A DNA stretch of 40,658 nt from Bacteroidetes bacterium GWA2_40_15 (GTDB lineage Bacteria > Bacteroidota > Bacteroidia > Bacteroidales > VadinHA17): the NCBI GenBank assembly GCA_001768195.1, contig MENI01000071.1, positions 1-40,658 on the forward strand, written 5' to 3'. Position numbers and translations under genes: made by a program. The notes beneath the pieces were generated by a model, which made no database searches, had not been told where the DNA came from, and saw nothing but the letters and a program-made list of their open reading frames with translations. Below, one piece after another: positions 16,293 through 25,401 of the stretch (positions within the stretch are counted from its first letter, which is position 1; each line of letters opens with the position of its first letter).

Positions 16293-18427
16293 AAAAAACA
16301 ACCGTAAAAAAAAGCGAAACATTAAAGCCGCTTGACCGTTCCGCTATGAAGAGAAGAGAATTTTTCAAACTTCTTGGTGGTGGCATCTTCATCTTCTTTC
16401 AGCCATGGGACACGTTTGAACTTTTTGATACACAGACACAACAGCCCAGATCTCTGCCATCAGATTTCAACGCTTTCCTCCAGATCACCGAAGATGGAAC
16501 GGTGAATTGTTATACCGGAAAAATGGAAATGGGACAGGGAGCAATAACTTCTCTGGCACAGATAATGGCTGATGAGATTGAGGTGCCGTTTGAAAAGGTA
16601 AAGATGGTTATGGGCGATACCGACCTCTGTCCTTGGGATGGGGGAACAAACGGTTCCAGGTCAATCCGTTCATTCAGCCCGAATATGAGGGTTGCAGCTG
16701 CCGAAGCATTAACAATATTAATGCAGCTGGCTTCAGACAGCCTTCATGTACCTGTATCACAACTGGAGGCAAAGAATGGAATTATCAGTGATACTAAGAA
16801 CTTCAAAAACAAAGTGAGCTACGGAGAGCTGGCAAAAGGGAAAAGGATTGAAAAACACATCGACAGAAAACCGGAATTAAAGGATTACAGAAAATTCAGA
16901 TATACCGGGAAACCATTTTTACACCAGGATGCCAGGATCAAGGTTACAGGTGAGGCCAGGTTTTCAGCTGACATACAGCTGCCCGGATTGTTACATGCAC
17001 GTATTCTGAGACCTCCCTCGCATGGAGCAAAATTGAAAATAGCAGATATTTCTGAAGCTGAAAAGATAAAAGGTATCCGGGTAGTTCGCGATGGCGATTT
17101 TATTGCAATACTGAGCGACGACCGTGAAATGGCTGACCGGGCACTTGATAAGATAAAGGCGGAATATTCATACAACGAAATTGAGGTTGATGACAAAACA
17201 ATCTTTAACCGCATACTGAAAGCTGATTCGGTTGCCAATATCATTAACAGTAACGGCAATATCGAAACGGGCAGGGAAAATTCGGACATACTTACAGAGT
17301 CGGAATTTCTTAACAGCTATGTGGCACATGCACCAATGGAACCTCATGCAGCGACTGCCATGATTGAAGGCGATAAGATAACAGCATGGGTTTCCACACA
17401 ACAACCTTTCCGTGCTCAGGAGACAATTGCAAGGGAGATGAATGTTCCTCTTGAAAAGGTAAGAATAATAACTCCTTTTACCGGCGGAGGATTTGGTGGC
17501 AAATCAGAACACAGGCAGGCTGTTGAGGCAGTTAAACTTGCAAAGATCACCGGGAAACCCATAGTGGTTGCCAGAACGCGGCAGGAGGAGTTCTTTTTCG
17601 ATACATTCCGTCCGGCAGCAGTTGTGAAAATTGCATCCGGTGTTGACAAATCGGGCAGGATTACGCTCTGGGATTTTAATACCTACTATGCAGGATCGAG
17701 GGGATCAGACACTATCTATGATGTCCCCAATTCCAGAACTACAGATTACGGCAGAGGACAGGTGCATCCCTTCGCCACAGGAGCATGGCGCGCCCCCGGG
17801 AATAATACCAATACTTTCGCAAGGGAATCGCAGATAAATATAATGGCATATAAAGCCGGTATTGATCCTCTGGATTTTCGTCTTATAAATCTCAAGGATG
17901 AGAAGATGATCGGAGTATTAAAAGCGGCAGCTGACAAATTCGGATATACACCCGGAAAGAACCCCAGCGGTAGGGGTTATGGCATTGCCTGCGGAACAGA
18001 TGTTGGAACCTGGGTGGCACATATTGCTGAAGTGAAGGTGGATAAGAGTACCGGCCATGTTCGGGTCATTCGTGTTGCCTGTGCGCAGGATATGGGGTTG
18101 TGCGTTAATCCCCAGGGTACAACAATACAGATGGAAGGATGTATAACCATGGGTTTAGGATATGCACTTACTGAAGAGATCCAGTTTAAAGGGGGAGATA
18201 TAAGAAACCACTCATTTGATACTTATGAGATACCACGTTTCTCCTGGGTCCCTGAAATTGATACAGTTATAATGGACAAAAAAGATCAGCCACCGCAGGG
18301 AGGCGGCGAACCGGCTGTTATCTGCATGGGAGCTGTTATTGCAAATGCTGTTTTTGATGCTACCGGAGCCAGGCTGTATCAATTGCCTATGACTCCTGAA
18401 AGGATCCTGGCTGCCATCAAAAATTGA
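16289..18427 (+). CDS. molybdopterin-binding subunit of a xanthine dehydrogenase-family oxidoreductase
   Basis: The 712-residue catalytic subunit carries a twin-arginine-type signal (MKRREFFKLLGGG, Arg22-Arg23), so the folded heterodimer is probably exported. Later come PFTGGGFGGKSEHRQ, GAWRAPGNNTNTF and the catalytic Glu674 in PPQGGGEPA, the base of this enzyme family. The two-subunit layout without a FAD protein matches isoquinoline 1-oxidoreductase-like and aldehyde dehydrogenase-like members, which give electrons to a cytochrome or quinone-linked acceptor. The substrate, an N-heterocycle or aldehyde, cannot be told from sequence. The first 19 residues before the second Met are unusual, so a start at codon 20 is possible. 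It converges with the propeller gene, leaving only 9 bases between stops. Confidence 0.92.
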   Translation: MKKTTVKKSETLKPLDRSAMKRREFFKLLGGGIFIFFQPWDTFELFDTQTQQPRSLPSDFNAFLQITEDGTVNCYTGKMEMGQGAITSLAQIMADEIEVPFEKVKMVMGDTDLCPWDGGTNGSRSIRSFSPNMRVAAAEALTILMQLASDSLHVPVSQLEAKNGIISDTKNFKNKVSYGELAKGKRIEKHIDRKPELKDYRKFRYTGKPFLHQDARIKVTGEARFSADIQLPGLLHARILRPPSHGAKLKIADISEAEKIKGIRVVRDGDFIAILSDDREMADRALDKIKAEYSYNEIEVDDKTIFNRILKADSVANIINSNGNIETGRENSDILTESEFLNSYVAHAPMEPHAATAMIEGDKITAWVSTQQPFRAQETIAREMNVPLEKVRIITPFTGGGFGGKSEHRQAVEAVKLAKITGKPIVVARTRQEEFFFDTFRPAAVVKIASGVDKSGRITLWDFNTYYAGSRGSDTIYDVPNSRTTDYGRGQVHPFATGAWRAPGNNTNTFARESQINIMAYKAGIDPLDFRLINLKDEKMIGVLKAAADKFGYTPGKNPSGRGYGIACGTDVGTWVAHIAEVKVDKSTGHVRVIRVACAQDMGLCVNPQGTTIQMEGCITMGLGYALTEEIQFKGGDIRNHSFDTYEIPRFSWVPEIDTVIMDKKDQPPQGGGEPAVICMGAVIANAVFDATGARLYQLPMTPERILAAIKN

Positions 18428-18436
18428 ACCACACGG

Positions 18437-19693
18437 CTATTTTGCTTTTATTGAATATACAGCCAGATAATCACCGTGCCTGACGAACAATCTCCCTTTA
18501 TCTATCACAGGATGAGCCCAATAGGGGCCTTCTCCTTTTGTAATCTTAAAAGAACTTATCAGATTGAACTGTTCACTGTCTGGTTTTATCAGTCCGACAT
18601 TACCACTTTTTTCCTCAATGATATATAGCATCCCGTCAGCTGATATTACGGCACCCTTATTAAACCAGTCAGTTATCCACATGGTTTTTCCTGTTGTCCA
18701 GTCAACACATATCCATCTTCCTTTGGAGTTGGTATCATGAGTTGAACTGTATATGTAGTTCCCAATAAGTACCATACCTCCAACATGTGGTGTAAAGTCA
18801 GCATTTTTCCAGACCAGTGCCGGATCTGATCCATCCGGATTAAGTTTCAGTTTTACTGCTACTTGTGTGTATCCGTTTGCAGCAACAAGACAACCATCAC
18901 GATAGATCGGGGTATTGACACGTGTCCTGTTCTCTTTATGTTCAGCATTAAGTATCTCGCAATTGAATTTCCAGAGAAGTTTTCCTGTGACAGAATTAAC
19001 TGCGATAATATGATCCGCTGTCAGCGTTACAATGATTTTCATGCCGCCATAATCGATGAGCAGAGGATTTATATAATTTGTAACTTCATTTATTGCCGGG
19101 GTTTCCCATACAACATTCCCGTTTTCAATATCGAAAGCAACCATTGAAGCGACATTGCCACCCGGGGTTCCGATTACCTTATTATCAACTACCAGAGGTG
19201 ATTCAGAAATACCGTGCCGTGGTGTTGGAGCACTATATTTCCGGGCATAATTCACTGACCAGATAATTTTTCCATCTTTTCCGACACAAACCAGGTCACC
19301 CTGCCCGCTTACAAGGAAAATTTTATTTTTGGTATATGTAGGAGTGCAGCGACTTTCCGGAAAGTTGTTGGCGGAGGAAGCATCTCCATATACCACTTCC
19401 CAGTTTTTCTTTCCATTCTGATTGAAAGATGCCAAAACGTCTTTTTCACCCTTTTTCCCGGTAATATAGATTGCATCATCAGTAACTGTAATACTTGAAT
19501 GTCCCGTACCTATTCCTGTTACTTCCCAAAGCAGCACAGGTCCCGAAGCCGGCCATATCTTCATCAATCCTTTTTCATTGTAGATACCGCTGCGCCCGGG
19601 TCCCCTCCAGCCAAACTGTTGCCCCTTAGCTACAACAAAGAGAGACAGTAAGAAACCCATTGCGAGAATTATTCTGCTAAAATTGCTCTTCAT
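18437..19693 (-). CDS. PQQ-binding-like beta-propeller protein, exported
   Basis: The 418-residue protein has a signal peptide (residues 1-24, VVAKGQQ), then WRGPGRSGIYNEKGL and repeated propeller strands ending in phrases such as GKIIWSVNY, GNVVWETP, GKLLWKFNC and GKTMWITDW. These are the WD-like blades of the PQQ/BamB superfamily; no Cys pair or metal ligand typical of true PQQ dehydrogenases is apparent. Such proteins are usually periplasmic and often sit in genomes of planctomycete- or Bacteroidota-like glycan users; the exact role is unknown. A decayed paralogue lies at 30759-31361, with a closely similar C-terminus (SSFKITKG, HPVI/NKG, RHG). Confidence 0.85.
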   Translation of the reverse strand: MKSNFSRIILAMGFLLSLFVVAKGQQFGWRGPGRSGIYNEKGLMKIWPASGPVLLWEVTGIGTGHSSITVTDDAIYITGKKGEKDVLASFNQNGKKNWEVVYGDASSANNFPESRCTPTYTKNKIFLVSGQGDLVCVGKDGKIIWSVNYARKYSAPTPRHGISESPLVVDNKVIGTPGGNVASMVAFDIENGNVVWETPAINEVTNYINPLLIDYGGMKIIVTLTADHIIAVNSVTGKLLWKFNCEILNAEHKENRTRVNTPIYRDGCLVAANGYTQVAVKLKLNPDGSDPALVWKNADFTPHVGGMVLIGNYIYSSTHDTNSKGRWICVDWTTGKTMWITDWFNKGAVISADGMLYIIEEKSGNVGLIKPDSEQFNLISSFKITKGEGPYWAHPVIDKGRLFVRHGDYLAVYSIKAK

Positions 19694-19917
19694 ATTATAT
19701 TGGACATCATTTTTAATTAATGCAATTTAGCAAATAATTGCTTCTTGTGTATGCTTGTAGGCCGGACATATCTTACTCTTATAAACTGGCCGCCATTTTC
19801 ATATTCATACTTTCTGATTAGGCTTACGTCAGTATTAGACGATACAGGGGTTCGACGATACGACTGTGCGAAGGATAAACGTTTTGATCCCCTGCTGAGC
19901 GAACCTGCCCTGATCCC

Positions 19918-21750
19918 TCAGCCGGCTGATGTCGGGGGGCTTGGGTTAGTTATTCCTGGAAAGAGCGTTCTTCTTAATGCCTCGATATAGTATACAAGCG
20001 GGTACATCTTCTCGTCGTACCAGATTGCTGCAAAGTACAAACCAATAGGAGCAGAACGAAGATCACTGTTCCTGTATTCCTCTGCAAGCCATCTGAATCC
20101 GTTAAGACAAGCTTCCTGATGTTGAATTGCCAGGGCTGAGACAGAAAGGGCCGTTTCCTCTACGGTTCCGGGAATTCCCTTCCCTCCTCCCCAGCTTCCG
20201 TCGGGATTTTGCTGAGATAAAAGATATTGTTCAGCAAGTAAGATCATTTTTCCCAGTTTTTCTCTCAGGTCTGATTGTAAGCTATTATTTAACAGAGAAT
20301 CCTTAAGACTGATACAGACTTTTGCTGTTCCGTAAACAGGATTTTTCTTATCGGCTGTATACTGATTACCAAACCATAGTGGATACCAGCATCCATTCTC
20401 AGACTGATACTTTTGCAAATAACCTGCTGCTTTTAAAAGACAACTGTTTAACTTCTCCTTTAAAGTTACCGGAATATTATTGCCAAATCTGTCCATGGCT
20501 CTTACAAACGCCTGAACAGCATGACCCGTCAGATCGGCACAACTGCTGTCGAATGGTAAACGCCCCCAGCCTTTACAGAATGTGGGGAATCCTCCATCTG
20601 AGTTCTGAAGCCCTTCAAGCCAGATAAGCCCGTTGATAATGGCAGTCGTTTCACCGGAGGTACCTTCATACATCTCAAGCAGGGCCAGGATAGCCCCGGC
20701 TGTATCATCCGCATCGGGAACAGAACCGGAATGGTTTGTCCATCCCCAGCCGCTTGGCTTTGAGCCGTTAAAGGGATGTTTCCCGGTAAACTGTATTTTA
20801 AGCAGATGGGCTCTTAACTTCTGTACAGATTCCTTTCCTGTCACCGATTCCAGCTGCGGACCCAGCGCCTTTATACTAAGTGTTGTAACCCATGTTGAAA
20901 GATCCGTGTCGATAGGCCAGCTACCGTCAGACCGCTTCTGCTTACGAAGGAAATCCAAGCCCTTTTTCACAACCTCATTATATTTTTCCCCACTGGCAAT
21001 AAGACACATGTTCACAAATGCAGTGAGAGGTATTGCCTCAAGAAATCCACCGCTTTCAGGCATTAATGCGGACAGCTTCTTAATGGCCGGCTCTACTGCA
21101 CAGCTCCTGTATATCCGTGAAAATGAAAACCTTCTTTTTTTATTTGAATGAAGATAAATACCCACACCGATAAGCGCAGGAATAGCATAACTTACAACCT
21201 GCAGGTTAAAGAACCTGTAATATGAAGCAGGCAGGAGTGACAATTCAAAAGGAAGCTGTGGGATACGTCTGAATGCTTCGTCGGCCAATACGCCACATAG
21301 TGCAAGCATAGAAAGTATAGGTACTGAAAAGGTGTAATCACTGCCGTAGAATTTTAAAATGGATGATGTAATATTCAGACTGTCGGATGTTATGCCTTTC
21401 GTTGCAAGATAGTTCTCAACCGATTTTAAAAACTTTTTTGCACCGGCATCAGAGGAATTGCAAAAAAAGATAGCGGAATAACAGAGCAGACTGGTACTTA
21501 CATTACTCTCACTGCCGGGTGTATCTCCATATCCTCCATCGTCATTAATATTTGAACATAACCAGTAAAAACCCGATTGTATAAGCTCTTTATCTGCAGC
21601 ATCTCCATTGATTTTAAGAGCAACAATTGCAGTGGCTGTCGAAAGGGCGCTCGATGAAAGCATTCCGCTCCAGAAGCCTTCACTGTTTTGCTCCTTCTTT
21701 AAGCGGTCAGTCAGTACCTGCATCTGACTTTTAAGTGCATCTCTTTCCAT
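19918..21750 (-). CDS. class II terpene cyclase, squalene-hopene cyclase-like
   Basis: The start is taken at the ATG 21748-21750, two bases after the upstream stop; an in-frame TTG lies two codons earlier. The 610-residue product has the length and build of squalene-hopene cyclase: two alpha/alpha barrels with QW-type repeats (DGSWPIDTDLSTWVTTLSI, SDGGFPTF, NPDGSWGG) and the catalytic PDADDTA motif (DXDD at 346-349), where the middle Asp protonates the substrate. Also present is NGCWYPLWFGNQY...YGTAKV, like the C-terminal domain of the family. It is the last gene of the terpenoid operon. Because no squalene synthase gene is seen here, the substrate could be squalene from elsewhere or a linear polyprenyl chain. 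The product is unknown. Confidence 0.85.
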   Translation of the reverse strand: MERDALKSQMQVLTDRLKKEQNSEGFWSGMLSSSALSTATAIVALKINGDAADKELIQSGFYWLCSNINDDGGYGDTPGSESNVSTSLLCYSAIFFCNSSDAGAKKFLKSVENYLATKGITSDSLNITSSILKFYGSDYTFSVPILSMLALCGVLADEAFRRIPQLPFELSLLPASYYRFFNLQVVSYAIPALIGVGIYLHSNKKRRFSFSRIYRSCAVEPAIKKLSALMPESGGFLEAIPLTAFVNMCLIASGEKYNEVVKKGLDFLRKQKRSDGSWPIDTDLSTWVTTLSIKALGPQLESVTGKESVQKLRAHLLKIQFTGKHPFNGSKPSGWGWTNHSGSVPDADDTAGAILALLEMYEGTSGETTAIINGLIWLEGLQNSDGGFPTFCKGWGRLPFDSSCADLTGHAVQAFVRAMDRFGNNIPVTLKEKLNSCLLKAAGYLQKYQSENGCWYPLWFGNQYTADKKNPVYGTAKVCISLKDSLLNNSLQSDLREKLGKMILLAEQYLLSQQNPDGSWGGGKGIPGTVEETALSVSALAIQHQEACLNGFRWLAEEYRNSDLRSAPIGLYFAAIWYDEKMYPLVYYIEALRRTLFPGITNPSPPTSAG

Positions 21751-21752
21751 AT

Positions 21753-22607
21753 TCAATCCGATAATGCTCCCAAAGCCAGAAGACCATAAAATGTATATTC
21801 CACATCGGGACCGGGATCTGAAGCAGTTGCACAGAAGCCTCCCTCTGAATATAGTGAGTCAATATAGATAAGGCAGTCAGGTTTAATGATCCTGATCTCT
21901 GAGTTTATAAATTTCAGGGCATAGAGAGCAACTCCTGTTGAAAGAAGGTCTCCTGTGGGTGCTCTCCTCAGGGCTGCAAAGCTTCCGTCATTTCTATAGA
22001 AATCATTAAGCTGTTTGCCAGGTTTCGTTACAGCTCCACCTGAACAATCTTCAAGTATCAGATGAGCTGCTATTACAGAACATGGCATTTCAGAACCCCG
22101 GTTACTTATCTTCAGTTTTCGCCGGATACGAAAAAGAGCCTGATAGTCTTCAGTATAATAATAAGCCAGCAGGTTTATAAAATCAGAATATAATGGCTGA
22201 AGCTTATCGCCTTTTTTCAGAGCTGAGGGGACCGTCTCCGGACCAAAAAGTTTTGAAAGCAATATCACCGCACATTTCAGATGAATTCCTTCCAGGTTAC
22301 CTGCCCTGACTCTATTCATTACATATTCCCTCAGGGAAGGCATTAGCTCATGAACCCCCAGTGCCTGTGCAATATAACAACCAAATAATGAATAATACAG
22401 ATCGCATTTGCCTCCCCTGTCGGCAAATCCCCCCTCAGAAGTCTGCCGGGTCCTAACAAATGCCTGCATTTCAGAAAGAGTATCCTGATCAATCATACGG
22501 ACAGACTTTGCAAGAACAGTCTCAATGGAGTTTGTCCTGATCTTTTGGAGTGATCTTCCTGCAACGAGCTTAAATATATTCTTTGAAAATATTTCCAAGA
22601 ATCTCAT
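21753..22607 (-). CDS. prenyltransferase-beta/cyclase-like alpha-toroid protein without catalytic residues
   Basis: This 284-residue protein has the alpha/alpha toroid repeats of protein prenyltransferase beta subunits and terpene cyclases (SEGGFADRGGKCDLYYSLFGCYIAQAL, DGSFAALRRA, EGGFCATASDPGPDVEYTFYGLLALGAL). In prenyltransferase beta subunits the zinc ligands fall in D-x-C-Y-S and near x-H-T motifs; here the places read Asp69-Leu-Tyr71-Tyr-Ser and Glu270-Tyr271-Thr, so Cys and His are both lost. It also lacks DXDD. It overlaps the end of the synthase gene by 38 bases and ends two bases before the cyclase ATG, so it is tightly coupled with both. A partner or substrate carrier for the cyclase is my inference. 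Confidence 0.7.
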   Translation of the reverse strand: MRFLEIFSKNIFKLVAGRSLQKIRTNSIETVLAKSVRMIDQDTLSEMQAFVRTRQTSEGGFADRGGKCDLYYSLFGCYIAQALGVHELMPSLREYVMNRVRAGNLEGIHLKCAVILLSKLFGPETVPSALKKGDKLQPLYSDFINLLAYYYTEDYQALFRIRRKLKISNRGSEMPCSVIAAHLILEDCSGGAVTKPGKQLNDFYRNDGSFAALRRAPTGDLLSTGVALYALKFINSEIRIIKPDCLIYIDSLYSEGGFCATASDPGPDVEYTFYGLLALGALSD

Positions 22608-24156
22608 GCAAAGCCATTTTTAAACCAATGTTCTGAAAGTTATCCAGTGAGTTTTCTGATTCCTCTATATAGTCTTTCAGAAGATCCTCAGCAGACTGAC
22701 GGATATTGTAATCGTCTGCCAATTTCTGGATTATTTCAATATTACTGTTCTGAAAAGCATGCTGAAAAAGTGTTCTATCATCCGATGTCAGTTTTTCCAG
22801 GAGCATTGAAACAAGTACAGAAGGTTTACGGATTTCAAAATCACCGTTTTCATTTTTAAAATCCTCTAAATCATCTTTTATCTGGTATGCTATACCGACT
22901 GAACGGCTGAATTGTTCCAGCAGTGAAATTGAACCGGCATCAGCGCCTGCAGCTGTTGCCCCGAGCAGCAGTGAAACCCTGAAGGCTGTTGAAGTTTTAT
23001 ATTCAAAAACAGTTATGATCTCCTCCGTTGACAGAATCTCATGGTTCCTTAATGCCATCAGCTCAATACCCTGACCAACAGACAGTTTACGGTGTCCGTT
23101 AGAAACCATTTTAATGCAATCGCAGATAGTACCGGCAGGAAGCCTGGTCTCGGTTATAAGCCGATAACCCTCTCCGATCAGAAGATCACCAATATTTATT
23201 GCTACTGGCACACCATACCTGGCATGAATAGTCTCTGTTCCATATCGTTTTTCATCGTTATCTTCAATATCGTCGTGGATAAGAGAAGCTTTATGAAAAC
23301 ACTCCACCGAGAGAGCCAGACGGTTCAGGTTGTAAGGTTCGATCTGATTACTGAATGCTTCAAAAGCCAATACGGTAAGAAGAGGCCGAAGTCTTTTCCC
23401 TCCTGCAAGCAATGATTCAAAAACCAGATTCTCGGTTGAATTACCTGCAGGCTCAAGGATGCGGCTCAATTGTTCCTTTCCGAATATAGAAGATGTTCTG
23501 GTTTTCAAATAGTTAAGATTGAGTAACCGAAAAGCAGAGTTGCTATCGAAGTGATATATCTCTTCTTTAATCCAATCTGAATCGGCGAATGTATCGGCAC
23601 AACCACACTCCAGAAGAGGTACTCCGATACTGGGAATGGAGAATTTGCTTACTGAAACGAACATCTTCTGTAATACATCCATGCATCCCACACCAATTAC
23701 TGCATCAACTTTACCGCTCTCGATAAGTCTTGCAGCTATTGTTGTTCCTTCAGTGATAATAGCCACATATCCCAGGTTCTCTGCTTCACGTAAAAGAGCT
23801 GATATACTGCAGCTGCCACATTCTCTGCAAAGAAGTCCCATCTCATCCTGCTGCCCCTGGCACAGACGGCTGTTCTTTAAACAATGGGGAAGCAAAAATA
23901 TTCTGCGGTTAAACGGTACCGAACCAATTACAGGACGCCATATAGCATTACCGCAGCATACCATAACAAAGGCTTTGTATTTTTTATCCCACCCGTATTT
24001 CTCAAGCAGCAGTGTTGCTTGATCTTCAATGGTGCTATAAGATACGGGGGGTATTATAGTCCCCGAAGAAAACCATGCCTCAACCTCTTTCCGTATATTT
24101 TGCCGGATCTCAGATAATAATGGAACCTCCAGCGATAATTCTAATCCTGTCATCAT
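22570..24156 (-). CDS. DUF116-polyprenyl diphosphate synthase fusion
   Basis: The start is placed at ATG 24154-24156 because AAGGAG lies 8 bases upstream, overlapping the radical SAM stop; the longer frame begins inside that gene. In this 528-residue protein, residues about 45-200 are DUF116-like with Cys92, Cys99 and the CxxCxxC group Cys110, Cys113, Cys116 (GLLCRECGSCSI), plus Cys158, Cys184 and Cys186, probably binding an iron-sulfur cluster or zinc. Residues about 225-528 are a trans-isoprenyl diphosphate synthase with GGKRLRP, the first Asp-rich motif DDIED (295-299) and the second DDLED (428-432). Small residues Ala290 and Ser291 before the first motif suggest a long product (C20 or more). 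Fusion of these two domains is unusual. Confidence 0.88.
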   Translation of the reverse strand: MMTGLELSLEVPLLSEIRQNIRKEVEAWFSSGTIIPPVSYSTIEDQATLLLEKYGWDKKYKAFVMVCCGNAIWRPVIGSVPFNRRIFLLPHCLKNSRLCQGQQDEMGLLCRECGSCSISALLREAENLGYVAIITEGTTIAARLIESGKVDAVIGVGCMDVLQKMFVSVSKFSIPSIGVPLLECGCADTFADSDWIKEEIYHFDSNSAFRLLNLNYLKTRTSSIFGKEQLSRILEPAGNSTENLVFESLLAGGKRLRPLLTVLAFEAFSNQIEPYNLNRLALSVECFHKASLIHDDIEDNDEKRYGTETIHARYGVPVAINIGDLLIGEGYRLITETRLPAGTICDCIKMVSNGHRKLSVGQGIELMALRNHEILSTEEIITVFEYKTSTAFRVSLLLGATAAGADAGSISLLEQFSRSVGIAYQIKDDLEDFKNENGDFEIRKPSVLVSMLLEKLTSDDRTLFQHAFQNSNIEIIQKLADDYNIRQSAEDLLKDYIEESENSLDNFQNIGLKMALHEILGNIFKEYI

Positions 24157-24164
24157 CTTTCTAT

Positions 24165-24170
24165 CTCCTT
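24165..24170 (-). promoter_or_regulatory. Shine-Dalgarno AAGGAG for the fusion synthase
   Basis: AAGGAG on the minus strand overlaps the radical SAM stop codon (24170-24172) and sits 8 bases before ATG 24154-24156. Strong ribosome sites are uncommon in Bacteroidota, so this site helps fix the start and suggests coupled translation. Confidence 0.65.
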
Positions 24171-25348
24171 CAACCATAAGCTCCCATTCCAAAGAAAGCT
24201 GTCTTTTTTGCTATCCTGTATAACCTGTTCTTCTCCGGAACATAAGGACAGCTGCCATGACTGCTTACAACCGGAGCAATTTCAAATCCGGGCAACATGC
24301 CTGGCCTGTTTGATGTATTTAATGCATTATGTTTTTCAGAAAATTCCTTAAGCCACAATGGATCTTCCATTAAGACACACCCTTTTGTTTTGTGAAGGAT
24401 GGTGTTCCTGAAATCTTTCAGAAATTCTGAGTTTTCATAAACCTGCTTAAGGTTCCCATCACTGATATTCTCGCGGGCGAGCTGAATTACGGGACATGGC
24501 TCAATGTTTCCCGATGCATTTATATGGTGGCTTAATCCTTCAGCGGCAGGGCAGAAAGGTTCTCCATCAGCCCTCCAGTATGAATCGATCATCACTATCG
24601 GGTATTTGGTCCTGCCCTCCACAAGGAAATTCCTCAATCTTAATATTTCTTCATTATCAAGACATAATTCATAATTGGGATTTTCACCTGCAGGCCGATA
24701 AATATAATACCATATATAAATCACTCCGCTATCATGAAGCATCTGAACAAATTCCTCAGAAAGAGCCATTTCTATATTCGATTTACAGACGCTGATGGCT
24801 ACTCCTGTAATTAACTTATGCCTCACAGAAGTGTTAATAGCCTCAAATGTCTGCCGGTAAATATTATGCCCGCCACGACGCACATCTGCAACCTGCTCAT
24901 CACCCTCAAAGCTGAACATAGGGGTTACATTGGCTGATTTGAGAAGTCCTGAAGCAACAGAGTCAGTAAACAGCGTTCCATTCGAGAATAACTGAAAATA
25001 ACAGTCCGGATGTTTCTCAAAAATTTCGAATAACTGTTTATATATCAATGGTTCGCCACCCAGAATGCCAAAGAAATAAGAGCCCTGTTTCTTACTCTCT
25101 TCAATTATGGAATGGATCATTTCAATATCAAGAGATTCCTTGCTGCCGTTTGTACTTACCCAGCAACCCTGGCATTTCAGGTTACAGTCGTTTGTAACAG
25201 ATATGAATTGAAACGCAGGGAAGAGCTCCCCCCTCCTTTGTCTCTTCTTAAACTTACGGAAACCGTTAAATCCTTTCCACACCATATTTATGATGAACCT
25301 GTTACGGCAACGACGATCTGTTCTTATAAAATTTGAAAAAAGTGACAT
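24170..25348 (-). CDS. radical SAM protein with SPASM-like C-terminal cysteines
   Basis: The 392-residue protein has the radical SAM cluster motif CxxxCxxC at Cys55, Cys59, Cys62 (TNDCNLKCQGCW), followed by GILGGEP (94-100), the SAM-binding loop, and further strands (FQLFSNGTLFT). The C-terminal half holds Cys266, Cys285, Cys324 and Cys367; GEPFCPAAEG and SGNIEPCPV resemble SPASM-type auxiliary cluster regions. It lies 53 bases after the ferredoxin gene and immediately before the fusion synthase, sharing regulation with both. A role in modifying a prenyl or cyclised intermediate (methylation, cross-link or adenosyl transfer) is inferred from context only; peptide substrates cannot be excluded. 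Confidence 0.88.
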   Translation of the reverse strand: MSLFSNFIRTDRRCRNRFIINMVWKGFNGFRKFKKRQRRGELFPAFQFISVTNDCNLKCQGCWVSTNGSKESLDIEMIHSIIEESKKQGSYFFGILGGEPLIYKQLFEIFEKHPDCYFQLFSNGTLFTDSVASGLLKSANVTPMFSFEGDEQVADVRRGGHNIYRQTFEAINTSVRHKLITGVAISVCKSNIEMALSEEFVQMLHDSGVIYIWYYIYRPAGENPNYELCLDNEEILRLRNFLVEGRTKYPIVMIDSYWRADGEPFCPAAEGLSHHINASGNIEPCPVIQLARENISDGNLKQVYENSEFLKDFRNTILHKTKGCVLMEDPLWLKEFSEKHNALNTSNRPGMLPGFEIAPVVSSHGSCPYVPEKNRLYRIAKKTAFFGMGAYG

Positions 25349-25401
25349 TAAAATAATTCCTTTTATGTTTTGCTAATCTGAGTATTGTCCCCGGCCCGAC
25401 C

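Noticed and set aside
19800-19900. tRNA-like segment around GGGGTTCGAC
   Set aside because: No acceptor stem, D-arm or anticodon arm can be drawn around the TTCGA-like word. The gap 19694-19917 shows no gene.
19918-21750. Simple annotation as squalene-hopene cyclase of a hopanoid pathway
   Set aside because: No squalene synthase or hpn gene is nearby and the operon makes a polyprenyl diphosphate, so the substrate is left open.
21753-22607. Annotation as protein farnesyl/geranylgeranyl transferase beta subunit
   Set aside because: Both zinc ligands are replaced by Tyr and no alpha subunit is present.
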